A stretch of DNA of 64,000 bases, taken from NCBI GenBank assembly GCA_003599575.1, contig QZKV01000133.1, forward strand, positions 1-64,000, written 5' to 3'. The notes beneath the pieces are model-generated. The model was not told where the DNA came from and ran no database searches. It saw nothing but the letters and a program-made list of their open reading frames with translations. Shown here piece after piece: positions 42,715 through 49,541 of this stretch. Made by a program: the position numbers and the translations under genes. Source of the stretch: Desulfobacteraceae bacterium (GTDB lineage: Bacteria > Desulfobacterota > Desulfobacteria > Desulfobacterales > Desulfosarcinaceae). How positions within the stretch are numbered: position 1 is the first letter of the stretch; every line of letters starts with the position of its first letter.

Positions 42715-44517
42715 ATGGAGAATGTAATTGGACAGAAATTCGAGCGGTTAGCGACATTCGAGCGCGGCAGTATTGACGAAAAAAAGCGCACGGTGGCCCT
42801 ATCGTTTTCGAGCGAGGAGCCGTACGAGCGGTATTGGGGTGTTGAAATCCTCGATCATGGGGCCGGTTCGGTGCTCCTTGATCGTTTGGAGGATGGCGCC
42901 CCGTTGCTGGTTGACCACAGGACGGGCGATCAGGTGGGCGTTGTCGAAAAGGCGTTCATCGGAGGGGATCGCAAGGGGCGCGCGGTTGTGCGTTTCGGTC
43001 GTGGACAGCGGGCTTCTGAGATATTTCAGGACGTGATCGACGGCATCCGGCAAAAGGTGTCAGTAGCCTATTTGGTTCACAAAATGGTTTTGGAGAAGGA
43101 AGAAGACGGCAAGGAGTTTTTCCGGATCACGTCTTGGGAGCCGTTGGAAGTGTCATTGGTAGCGATTCCGGCTGACAACTCGGTTGGTGTCGGTCGTTCA
43201 GTGGAGGGAAAGAAAATGGAACGTGAAATGGAATTGGAAGGCAAAAGGCCCCGGGAGATCAAAAGAGCTGCGGAGCGCGCGGAGCGCGAAGCGGTGCAGG
43301 ATATGCTGGCACTTGGCAAACGGCACGGGTGCCTCGATGAGGCGGCAAGATTCATCGATGAGGGCAAAGGTGTTGATGAATTCAAACGTTTTATCCTTGA
43401 AAAATACGATCAGGGATCGGCGCCGATCAGAGTTGCCGATCCGGACGGCGGCGGCGGTATCGGAATGACACGCCGCGAAGTCGAGCAGTATTCGGTCGTT
43501 CGGCTGTTGCGGGCCATGGTGTTCGGGCGAGAAAATCCGGCGGCAATGCAGGCTGCGGGTTTTGAGTTGGAATGCCACAGGGCGGCGGTGCAGGCACATC
43601 AGAAGTTGGGCCTGCCGAACGCACGCGGGTTTGTGATTCCGCATGATGTGCTTGCGGGCGGATCGTGGCGCCGGGACCTGTCGGTTGGCACGGCAACGGC
43701 GGGTCAGGAATTGGTGGCGACCGATCTTTTGGCGGGCAGCTTCATCGATGTTTTGCGCAACCTGTCGGTCGTTTTCAAAACGGGCGCAAGGCCGTTAACC
43801 GGATTGGTCGGCAATGTTGCGATCCCGCGCAAGACGGCGGGATCAACGGCGGGGTGGATCGCGACGGAGGGCGGCGATGTGAGCCAGAGCGAACCGACGT
43901 TCGATCAGGTTATAATGAGCCCAAAGACGTTGGGCGCGTACGGTGAGATCACGCGGAATCTGCTGTTACAATCGTCGCTGGCCATCGAAAACCTCGTTCG
44001 ACAGGATCTGGCGGCGGGGGTTGCGCTCGAGATCGATCGGGCGGCGCTGTACGGATCGGCGGCAAGCGGCGAGCCGCGCGGGGTCAGGAATCAGACCGGC
44101 ATTAATCAGCCTACGGCATTTGCAGCGGCGGTGCCGACCCGTGAAGAAATCGTCGCGATGGAATCAGCGGTCGCGGTGGATAATGCGCTGATGGGCAACC
44201 TGGGTTATGTCATCGACCCGGCAATGAGGGGCTCTTTGAAGTGTCAGACGGTGGATGCAGGATCGGGCCGTTTTACGATGGAAGAAAACGACCGGCTGAA
44301 CGGTTACAAGGCTGGCGTCACGTCCCAAGTGACGGCGGGCGACGTGTTTTTCGCAAATTGGGATGAGCTTTTCATCGGTTTTTGGGGCGGGCTGGACATC
44401 CTGCTTGACCCTTACACCCATTCCTTGAGCGGTACGCTGCGGATCACGACGCATCAAAGCTGCGATGTTTGCCTGCGGCATCCGGTGAGCTTCGCTTACA
44501 ACAATGACGGTGTTTAA
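42715..44517 (+). CDS. Prohead protease-major capsid protein fusion (HK97 type)
   Basis: This 600-residue protein has two phage domains in one chain. Residues 1-160 match the HK97-type prohead protease: catalytic His near residue 68 (PLLVDHRTGDQVG), Ser near 116 (IRQKVSVAYLV), and the later EVSLVAIPADNSVGVGR. A charged scaffold-like segment follows at about 165-225 (MEREMELEGKRPREIKRAAE). Residues 260-600 match the HK97 major capsid fold (ENLVRQDLAAGVALEIDRAA, YVIDPAMRGSLKCQ, GYKAGVTSQVTAGDVFFANW). The protease would cleave the delta-type segment during maturation. Fusions of protease and capsid are known in phages. It is the only virion gene in the element. GGAGAAG precedes ATG. Confidence 0.88.
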   Translation: MENVIGQKFERLATFERGSIDEKKRTVALSFSSEEPYERYWGVEILDHGAGSVLLDRLEDGAPLLVDHRTGDQVGVVEKAFIGGDRKGRAVVRFGRGQRASEIFQDVIDGIRQKVSVAYLVHKMVLEKEEDGKEFFRITSWEPLEVSLVAIPADNSVGVGRSVEGKKMEREMELEGKRPREIKRAAERAEREAVQDMLALGKRHGCLDEAARFIDEGKGVDEFKRFILEKYDQGSAPIRVADPDGGGGIGMTRREVEQYSVVRLLRAMVFGRENPAAMQAAGFELECHRAAVQAHQKLGLPNARGFVIPHDVLAGGSWRRDLSVGTATAGQELVATDLLAGSFIDVLRNLSVVFKTGARPLTGLVGNVAIPRKTAGSTAGWIATEGGDVSQSEPTFDQVIMSPKTLGAYGEITRNLLLQSSLAIENLVRQDLAAGVALEIDRAALYGSAASGEPRGVRNQTGINQPTAFAAAVPTREEIVAMESAVAVDNALMGNLGYVIDPAMRGSLKCQTVDAGSGRFTMEENDRLNGYKAGVTSQVTAGDVFFANWDELFIGFWGGLDILLDPYTHSLSGTLRITTHQSCDVCLRHPVSFAYNNDGV

Positions 44518-44851
44518 CGATTAAGCGAAATGGCCGGAATGGTCCGGTCGGAGCCCCCTGTAACCGTCCGTTCCTAAAAAAAGCAAAATAGGGTCCGGGG
44601 GGCTCCAAAATTCGACCCGGAGGGGTCAGGGGTTTTTCTGTCTTACTCCTTTCTCCTGCCCCCTCCCACACAACCCCGTTCCCCTCTTCGCAACCACGGC
44701 ACCCAACCCAAGGGGGGAGCGGGGTTTTTTGTGGCGGTTCCGTCAAGCGTCGCGGCGCATGTTGCGAGTACAACTGAAAACGTGTAAAGGGTTATGGGGT
44801 AACGGTCAGATCGTCGAAATTTGAGCCCCTCACGAAGTCGGTCAGTGTCGC
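44518..44851. other. Structured noncoding region after the capsid gene
   Basis: This gap of about 330 bp holds several foldbacks: GGAGCCCCC/GGGGGCTCC (44551-44559 with 44599-44607), GACCC/GGGTC (44615-44628), and the large terminator at 44672-44730. It then runs into a leader for the next small gene. No ORF of worth is seen. A role as packaging (cos/pac) signal is possible but unproven. Confidence 0.55.
44672..44730 (+). terminator. Strong intrinsic terminator after the capsid gene
   Basis: AACCCCGTTCCCC pairs with GGGGAGCGGGGTT with one wobble, followed by TTTT in the run GGGGTTTTTT. This is the strongest intrinsic terminator in the element and would end the capsid transcript. Confidence 0.75.
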
Positions 44852-45049
44852 ATGGCGAAAAAACTGGCAAGCAATTTGTTGCAAGGCGTTGACGAAATTT
44901 GCGATTGGTTGCAGATCACGGAGCGGCAGTTCCGCATTTTCCTTTCAATCGGTTTTCCTGCCAGAAAAGTTCAAGGGCGCTGGTACGCGCACGCGGAAAA
45001 CGTCGATCAGTGGTTTCGTAGCATACTGCAGCCTGGAAAACCTCTCTAA
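44852..45049 (+). CDS. Small HTH-like DNA-binding protein (element-encoded)
   Basis: This 65-residue protein opens MAKKLASNLLQGVDEICDWL, with ITERQFRIFLSIGFPARKVQ as an HTH-like core and GRWYAHAENVDQWF as the tail. It resembles excisionase/small DNA-packaging (Nu1-like) HTH proteins. There is no clear Shine-Dalgarno. It directly precedes the twin palindrome at 45050-45090. Function unknown. Confidence 0.55.
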   Translation: MAKKLASNLLQGVDEICDWLQITERQFRIFLSIGFPARKVQGRWYAHAENVDQWFRSILQPGKPL

Positions 45050-45090
45050 TTACAACTGACGGTTGTAAATCTTGAAACTGATGGTTTCAA
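45050..45090. promoter_or_regulatory. Twin palindromic operator
   Basis: Two 19-bp palindromes lie side by side: TTACAAC-TGACG-GTTGTAA (45050-45068) and TTGAAAC-TGATG-GTTTCAA (45072-45090). Both have 7-bp arms and a TGAYG spacer, with centres 22 bp (two helical turns) apart. They sit upstream of the 45180 gene. TTACAAC half-sites recur upstream of the XRE/ImmA pair, so one repressor may bind both places. Confidence 0.65.
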
Positions 45091-45179
45091 TTTTATCCAT
45101 TATTACGGTCAATTAGGGGTTGCATTGCTTCCCAACGGTGATAGCTTCCTTCCAAAATCAAAGAAGGGGGGAAATTCAC

Positions 45180-45413
45180 ATGAGCAAATTGGCAGTAGTT
45201 CGGCAGGGATCGAATGATTTTATTTACCAGTGCGTGCTGCAGGGCATCGACCCATGCCTGGGGGCGGTGCAGCTGGTACGTGATGCGGCGGAATCAGAAG
45301 ATTTCGACCGGCTGCATTGCATTCAGGTCATGCACCTGATCGAGGACAGGCTGATTGAGTTGCGCGGTAAGCTGATGGAGCTGGACGGCGCGCGGTTCCA
45401 GTGGCCGGGATAA
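45180..45413 (+). CDS. Hypothetical protein (element-encoded)
   Basis: This 77-residue protein opens MSKLAVVRQGSNDFIYQCVL and has a helical second half (CIQVMHLIEDRLIELRGKLM). AGAAGGGGGGAAATTCAC lies before ATG 45180. It is preceded by the twin palindrome. I do not recognise it. It ends 14 bp before the next gene. Confidence 0.55.
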   Translation: MSKLAVVRQGSNDFIYQCVLQGIDPCLGAVQLVRDAAESEDFDRLHCIQVMHLIEDRLIELRGKLMELDGARFQWPG

Positions 45414-45427
45414 GGGAGGGCATTGCC

Positions 45428-45610
45428 ATGATGGACTCAGCACGTCCGCCAAAAGGACGATATTGCTCCAACCCGGAGGCGAACAAGAATTGTTCGTATC
45501 TCCACGGCCCGCATCATTGCATTTACATGCGATATTGCAGTGAGCAGGCTGCGCGACCGCCTGATAAAAAAAAGAAGGACCAAGGCAATGATTTTGACGG
45601 TGTGAAATAA
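45428..45610 (+). CDS. Small cysteine/histidine-rich protein
   Basis: This 60-residue protein has CSNPEANKNCSYLHGPHHC and later YMRYC, four Cys and two or three His residues that could form a zinc-binding knuckle, followed by a lysine-rich tail (PPDKKKKDQ). GGGAGGG precedes the tandem ATGs at 45428. Function unknown; possibly nucleic-acid binding. Confidence 0.5.
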   Translation: MMDSARPPKGRYCSNPEANKNCSYLHGPHHCIYMRYCSEQAARPPDKKKKDQGNDFDGVK

Positions 45611-45681
45611 TTCCCCATGGTCAGATGCCCGTCTTGGAGGAGCATCCCGCTACCGAAATTTGCATAGTTTTGAAAAAAGTT

Positions 45682-45720
45682 GTTGTAATTTTTTTACAAC
45701 GTTGTATATTGCGTAACAAC
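45682..45720. promoter_or_regulatory. Cluster of GTTGTAA/TTACAAC half-sites upstream of the XRE repressor
   Basis: GTTGTAA (45682-45688) and TTACAAC (45694-45700) flank a T-run. TACAACGTTGTA (45695-45706) is a perfect 12-bp palindrome, and TAACAAC ends the set at 45720. They lie 70-105 bp before the XRE gene. The shared half-site with 45050-45068 suggests a repressor regulon inside the element. Confidence 0.6.
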
Positions 45721-45787
45721 AGAAGGCTCTCTACATCAAAGTCTGAGGAGGGAGAAATAAACCAGTAAGGAGGAGCGGGGTGCGACC

Positions 45788-46162
45788 ATGTTTAAAAACT
45801 TTGGTGAATTTTTCACCGCAAAGCGCAAGGAGTTGAGGAAAACACTTAGAGAGTTTTGTCGGGAAAATAATTTTGATGCCGGAAACATAAGCAAATTAGA
45901 AAGGGGTATTTTATCGCCGCCTCAAAGCAGGGAAAAGCGGCTGCAGTATGCTGCAGCACTTGGAATTAAAGAAGGTACAGATGATTGGTTAGAATTTTGT
46001 GACTTAGCAACAATTAGCGCAGGAAGAATACCCGATGATATTGTTTCAGACAAAGAGCTGCTTTCAGCAGTACCAGTTCTTTTTCGGTCAATAAGAAAAG
46101 AGGGTTTAGATGGTGAAAGAATCAAGGAGCTTTTGGAAACTATCAAGAAGGAATTGAGATGA
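45788..46162 (+). CDS. XRE-family HTH repressor
   Basis: This 124-residue protein has a Cro/CI-type HTH at residues 5-60 (FFTAKRKELRKTLREFCREN, then DAGNISKLERGILSPPQS) and an acidic helical tail (IKELLETIKKELR). It overlaps the next gene (ImmA/IrrE) by 4 bp. That pair is a known switch: the protease cleaves the repressor on a damage signal. Local DNA is more A/T-rich than its neighbours. Candidate operators lie just upstream. Confidence 0.85.
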   Translation: MFKNFGEFFTAKRKELRKTLREFCRENNFDAGNISKLERGILSPPQSREKRLQYAAALGIKEGTDDWLEFCDLATISAGRIPDDIVSDKELLSAVPVLFRSIRKEGLDGERIKELLETIKKELR

Positions 46163-46791
46163 ATTTCAAGGCGCCGTATCTGACTTTCAACGATGTGGGC
46201 AAGTATGCAGATGATCTGTTGAAAAAGTACCATCCATCTTTGAAGCTGCCGATTCCAATTGAACCGATAATTGAATTTGATTTGAATTTGCAGATAGTTC
46301 CGATTCCAAATTTATGGAAAATATTTAGGCAGAGCGGTTACCTAAGTGCTGACAGAACCAGGATTTTCATTGATGAATATCAATACGATAATTATGTGGA
46401 AAAATATCGGTTTACTCTTGCGCACGAAGTTGGACACTATCTCATACATGAATCATTGTATGAAGGATTTTCGTTCAATTCTGTTCAGGAGTATATTGAG
46501 TTTTATCAAAATGATATCCCTCAGAAAGATTTATATTGGTTTGAAACGCACGGGGAATGGTTTGCGGAGCAATTGTTGGTTCCCGAAAGCTGTCTCGAAA
46601 GTCATTGTATAGATTTGCTGGAATCGGACAGAAGGCAGTTTTTTGATGGAGACTGTATTACACATCAGTTTTGGTCATATGCTTCGAACGTACTTGCTGA
46701 ATCTTTTGAGGTAAGCCCACAAGTTGTTGAAATCAGAATACGGCACGCAGGCTTCATTGAAAAATTTAGAGATTATTACCTCAGGAAATAA
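46159..46791 (+). CDS. ImmA/IrrE-family metallopeptidase
   Basis: This 210-residue protein has the zinc metallopeptidase motif HEVGH at residues 89-93 (RFTLAHEVGHYLIHESLY) and an acidic downstream ligand region (FETHGEWFAEQLLVPESCLE), matching the ImmA/IrrE family. ImmA of ICEBs1 cleaves the repressor ImmR to release the mobile element. It starts within the last 4 bp of the XRE gene. DNA is A/T-rich here, as in the repressor. Confidence 0.88.
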   Translation: MNFKAPYLTFNDVGKYADDLLKKYHPSLKLPIPIEPIIEFDLNLQIVPIPNLWKIFRQSGYLSADRTRIFIDEYQYDNYVEKYRFTLAHEVGHYLIHESLYEGFSFNSVQEYIEFYQNDIPQKDLYWFETHGEWFAEQLLVPESCLESHCIDLLESDRRQFFDGDCITHQFWSYASNVLAESFEVSPQVVEIRIRHAGFIEKFRDYYLRK

Positions 46792-46831
46792 ATTTTCACA
46801 ACCCGCGGGATAGCCTGATCAGCGAAAAGCG

Positions 46832-46860
46832 GAACCCTACCGCCTGCCCGCGGGGTTTTT
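46832..46860 (+). terminator. Weak intrinsic terminator before the integrase
   Basis: AACCC (46833-46837) pairs with GGGTT (46853-46857) around an inner CCG/CGG, followed by TTTTT. It would partly separate the XRE/ImmA transcript from the integrase gene. Confidence 0.45.
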
Positions 46861-46886
46861 CGAAGGGGAGAAAGCGAGGGGCTTTC

Positions 46887-48056
46887 ATGGCAATCTTATC
46901 AGAATGTCCTACCTGCAAGGCAAGGCAATCACTTAAAAACAAACGTTGCAAATGCGGCGAGGATCTGGACCGGGCAAAGCGATCCGGTCGGGTGCGGTAT
47001 TGGATCACCTATCGGCTGCCCGGAGGCACTCAGCGCAAGGAGATGGTTGGAACGTCCATCGAGGAAGCGCGGGACGCCGACGGCAAGCGCCGCGGGCAAA
47101 AGAGGGAAGGGCGCATTTTCGATATGCTGCCGGATAGCAAGATCACGTTCTCGCAATTGGCGGAATGGTATTTCGAGCTCGAATCAGTCAATGCCCTGAA
47201 ATCGATCGATACAATCCGGGTTTATGTGAACAAGTTTTTGGGGGTCTATGGTGACATGCCGGTGTCCGATATACGGCCGGCCGATCTTGAGAACCTGCAG
47301 GCGCGGCGCCGTCGAGAGGGTTTGAAGGAAAAGACGATAGATGATGAGCTAAACTACTCAAAAACAATGATAATCAAGGCGTTCGACAATGGAAAAGTGG
47401 GCGGCGATCCGTTGCGGGTGTTCCGGCGTGTTAAGAAGCTGTTGAAGGGCCATGCAAATGCAAGGGACAGGGCAATATCGGCCGATGAGTTCAGTCGGCT
47501 TGTGGGCGAATGTCCCCGGCACCTGAAAGACATTTTGACAATCGCGTACTGGACAGGGATGCGCAAAGGTGAAATAACGGCGCTGACTTGGGACAAGATT
47601 GATATGAAGGGGCGCATGATACGGCTGGAAGCGGCCGACACCAAAGAGGGCAAGGCAAAGTCTGTACCCATGGCAACCATCGTTTATGAGGTCCTGAAGG
47701 CCATTGTGCGCGCGCTGCATGATTCGCATGTCTTTATGTACTACGGCAAGCCGATCACCCGTAATTTCAGCCAGGGGCTCAAATCAGCATGCAAGAAAGC
47801 CGGTATCGAGTGGGGCCGGGATGTGAAAGGCGGTTTTATTTTCCATGACTTGCGGCACTCATTTATCACCGACATGCGCCGGGCAGGGGTGGACCGCACC
47901 GTGCGCATGGCGATCACCGGACATGCGATCAGGGACATGGATCAGCGGTATGATGTGGTCGAGGACTCGGATAAGCTGGTCGCGATCCGGCAGCTTGAGG
48001 TATACCGGGCTGGTTCGGCAGATGTTGCCAAAGTGTTGCCAGGGGCGGCGGTTTAA
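46887..48056 (+). CDS. Tyrosine-recombinase integrase
   Basis: This 389-residue phage-type integrase has catalytic residues visible: Arg near 226 (YWTGMRKGEITAL), His-x-x-Arg at 320-323 (FHDLRHSFITDMRRAG), His near 346 (ITGHAIRDMDQRY) and Tyr near 355. An N-terminal zinc-ribbon-like CPTCKARQSLKNKRCKC precedes an SAM-like core-binding domain. It catalyses integration at the tRNA-Sec 3' end, which lies 26 bp after its stop. The last codons (DVAKVLPGAAV) are encoded by the arm-type repeats. GAAGGGGAGAAAGCGAGGGG precedes ATG. Confidence 0.95.
   Translation: MAILSECPTCKARQSLKNKRCKCGEDLDRAKRSGRVRYWITYRLPGGTQRKEMVGTSIEEARDADGKRRGQKREGRIFDMLPDSKITFSQLAEWYFELESVNALKSIDTIRVYVNKFLGVYGDMPVSDIRPADLENLQARRRREGLKEKTIDDELNYSKTMIIKAFDNGKVGGDPLRVFRRVKKLLKGHANARDRAISADEFSRLVGECPRHLKDILTIAYWTGMRKGEITALTWDKIDMKGRMIRLEAADTKEGKAKSVPMATIVYEVLKAIVRALHDSHVFMYYGKPITRNFSQGLKSACKKAGIEWGRDVKGGFIFHDLRHSFITDMRRAGVDRTVRMAITGHAIRDMDQRYDVVEDSDKLVAIRQLEVYRAGSADVAKVLPGAAV
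48023..48044. repeat. Right arm-type direct repeats, inside the integrase 3' end
   Basis: TGTTGCCAAAG (48023-48033) and TGTTGCCAGGG (48034-48044), two 11-bp repeats with the same period and orientation as the pair at 38519-38540. They lie 38 bp inside the right core. See the left copy for interpretation. Confidence 0.5.
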
Positions 48057-48081
48057 TTCGGTAAGGAGTTGAAATCAAGGC

Positions 48082-48112
48082 AAAGAAATGGCGGAAGTGC
48101 ATGGGAATCGAA
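48082..48112. repeat. Right attachment site (attR), 31-bp direct repeat
   Basis: Identical to 38346-38376. It includes the CCA end and 3' acceptor/T-arm side of the minus-strand tRNA-Sec gene, so integration restores the tRNA. Confidence 0.92.
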
Positions 48113-48186
48113 CCCACCCGGGACGGTTTTAGCGCCCCACACCGGATTTGAAGTCCGGGAGCCCCACCAGTGAGCTGTCCACTTCC
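48089..48186 (-). tRNA. selC: tRNA-Sec (selenocysteine, anticodon UCA)
   Basis: This 98-nt tRNA has a 5' GGAAGTGG paired with GCACTTCC (7 of 8 positions) before a templated GCCA. The anticodon arm CCGGA-CTTCAAA-TCCGG carries TCA, which reads UGA. A long variable arm (GGGGCG...CGTCCC) and the T-loop TTCGATT identify the selenocysteine tRNA rather than a serine tRNA. It reads selenocysteine codons together with SelB and a SECIS element; those genes are outside this window. Its 3' end is the integration site of the neighbouring element. Confidence 0.94.
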
Positions 48187-48243
48187 GCATTAAGATCGGG
48201 AATTAATGTAGCAGACCGAAAAAATTGTCAATAGGGATGTAAG

Positions 48244-49407
48244 ATGATGAGGGTGATCAACCGCGAACGCCTGGCGCAGACTTTTCAAACCCTGGTACAG
48301 GTTGACAGCATATCCCGCCAGGAGGGGCGGCTGTGCCGGTTGATCCGGCAACATCTTGAGGGGCTTGGCTGCAATACCCGCGTCGATGATGCCGGTTCAA
48401 AGACCGGCGGGGATTCGGGCAATTTGATTGCGTATTTTCCGGGCAAGCGCTGCTCCGAGCCTTTGCTGCTTTCGGCCCACATGGATACGGTTGAACCCGG
48501 CCGCGGGGTCCGGATTCGTTTTGAACAGGGTGTATTTTCAAGCGCCGGTGATACCATTCTCGGGGCAGACGACAAAAGCGCCCTGGCCGTCATCCTGGAA
48601 GTGGTGCAAAGCATTCGCGAACAGGACTTGCCCTGCGGACCCCTGGAAATCGTGTTTACCGTCTGCGAGGAAGTCGGATTATTGGGCGCGAAACATCTGG
48701 CCTACGAGCTGATATCCGCGCGTATGGGGTATGTTCTGGATACCCGCAATCCGGAGGCCATCGTTATCCGGACTCCCTCGGCCAATCGGCTGGCTTTCCA
48801 TGTGCATGGAAAAGCCGCTCACGCCGGCGCCGCACCTGAAAGAGGAATCAATGCCATATCGCTTGCCGGCAAAGCCATTGCGCAGATTAGCTTGGGCCGC
48901 ATCGACCGGGAGACCACTTGTAATATCGGTCTGATCGAGGGCGGGGTGGCCATCAATATTGTCCCGGAGCGGGTGGTGGTTCGAGGAGAGGTGCGCAGTC
49001 ACGATGAATCCAAGCTGCAACGGGTCACTGCGGCCATGGTGTCGGCTTTCGAGGGGGTGGTCAACGCATGGCACGCCGAGGGTATCGATGACCGCCCACA
49101 TCTGGAAGTCGAGGTGGTGAGGGATTTCGACCGCCTCAATATCGATCCGGATCACGCGGTCGTCGATATGGCCCGGCGGGCGGCTGCAGGTCTGGGCATG
49201 CGCATGGATACGGCCGGGTCGGGGGGCGGTTCGGATGCGAATGTGTTTGCAACCCGCGGCATCGTCACCGGGGTTTTGGGAACAGGAATGGAGAATGTGC
49301 ACACCGTAAAGGAAACGATCCGGCTGGACGACATGGTCCGTTCCGCCCGGCTGTTGCTTGGGATCATTCATCTGCATGCCAATGGAACGGCCATTCCCTT
49401 ACAATAA
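48244..49407 (+). CDS. M20-family metallopeptidase (peptidase T-like)
   Basis: This 387-residue zinc peptidase opens MMRVINRERLAQTFQTLVQV. The first metal site is SAHMDTVEPGRGVRI, the second DTILGADDKSALAVIL, then the catalytic EE in TVCEEVGLLGAKH and the dimer-domain GSGGGSDANVFATRG. Length is near the PepT/PepD family range. The best-supported function is tri- or dipeptide hydrolysis. A double ATG begins at 48244; the tRNA-Sec gene ends 58 bp upstream on the other strand. Confidence 0.85.
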   Translation: MMRVINRERLAQTFQTLVQVDSISRQEGRLCRLIRQHLEGLGCNTRVDDAGSKTGGDSGNLIAYFPGKRCSEPLLLSAHMDTVEPGRGVRIRFEQGVFSSAGDTILGADDKSALAVILEVVQSIREQDLPCGPLEIVFTVCEEVGLLGAKHLAYELISARMGYVLDTRNPEAIVIRTPSANRLAFHVHGKAAHAGAAPERGINAISLAGKAIAQISLGRIDRETTCNIGLIEGGVAINIVPERVVVRGEVRSHDESKLQRVTAAMVSAFEGVVNAWHAEGIDDRPHLEVEVVRDFDRLNIDPDHAVVDMARRAAAGLGMRMDTAGSGGGSDANVFATRGIVTGVLGTGMENVHTVKETIRLDDMVRSARLLLGIIHLHANGTAIPLQ

Positions 49408-49541
49408 CAATAGCATCTGTATAATTATTCATTCAAAACTTTAGACATAAAAATTCAGAACAATCCTTCCGTAATTCGTGAAACGATCCATGAATGATCG
49501 ATTGTGAACGGCCGGCAGGAGAAAGGAAGCCTTCCAACACG

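Larger units (their letters stand above)
38346..48112. mobile_element. Integrated element in tRNA-Sec; putative capsid-encoding phage satellite
   Basis: A 9,767-bp element is bounded by a 31-bp perfect direct repeat (38346-38376 and 48082-48112). The right copy forms the 3' end of tRNA-Sec. All its genes are on the plus strand: MerR-like regulator, two small HTH proteins, a replication protein, DnaB, two small genes, a fused prohead protease-capsid gene, small genes, an XRE/ImmA pair and a tyrosine integrase. Terminase, portal, connector and tail genes are absent. It is compact, with no pseudogenes seen. This fits a phage satellite more than a decayed prophage, but a deletion derivative cannot be excluded. 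Confidence 0.8.

Noticed and set aside
38346-48112. Defence island or CRISPR system in the element
   Set aside because: No cas-like genes and no CRISPR-type spaced repeats were seen. The repeats present are operators, iterons or arm sites. The small unknown genes could have defence roles, but nothing in their sequence shows it.
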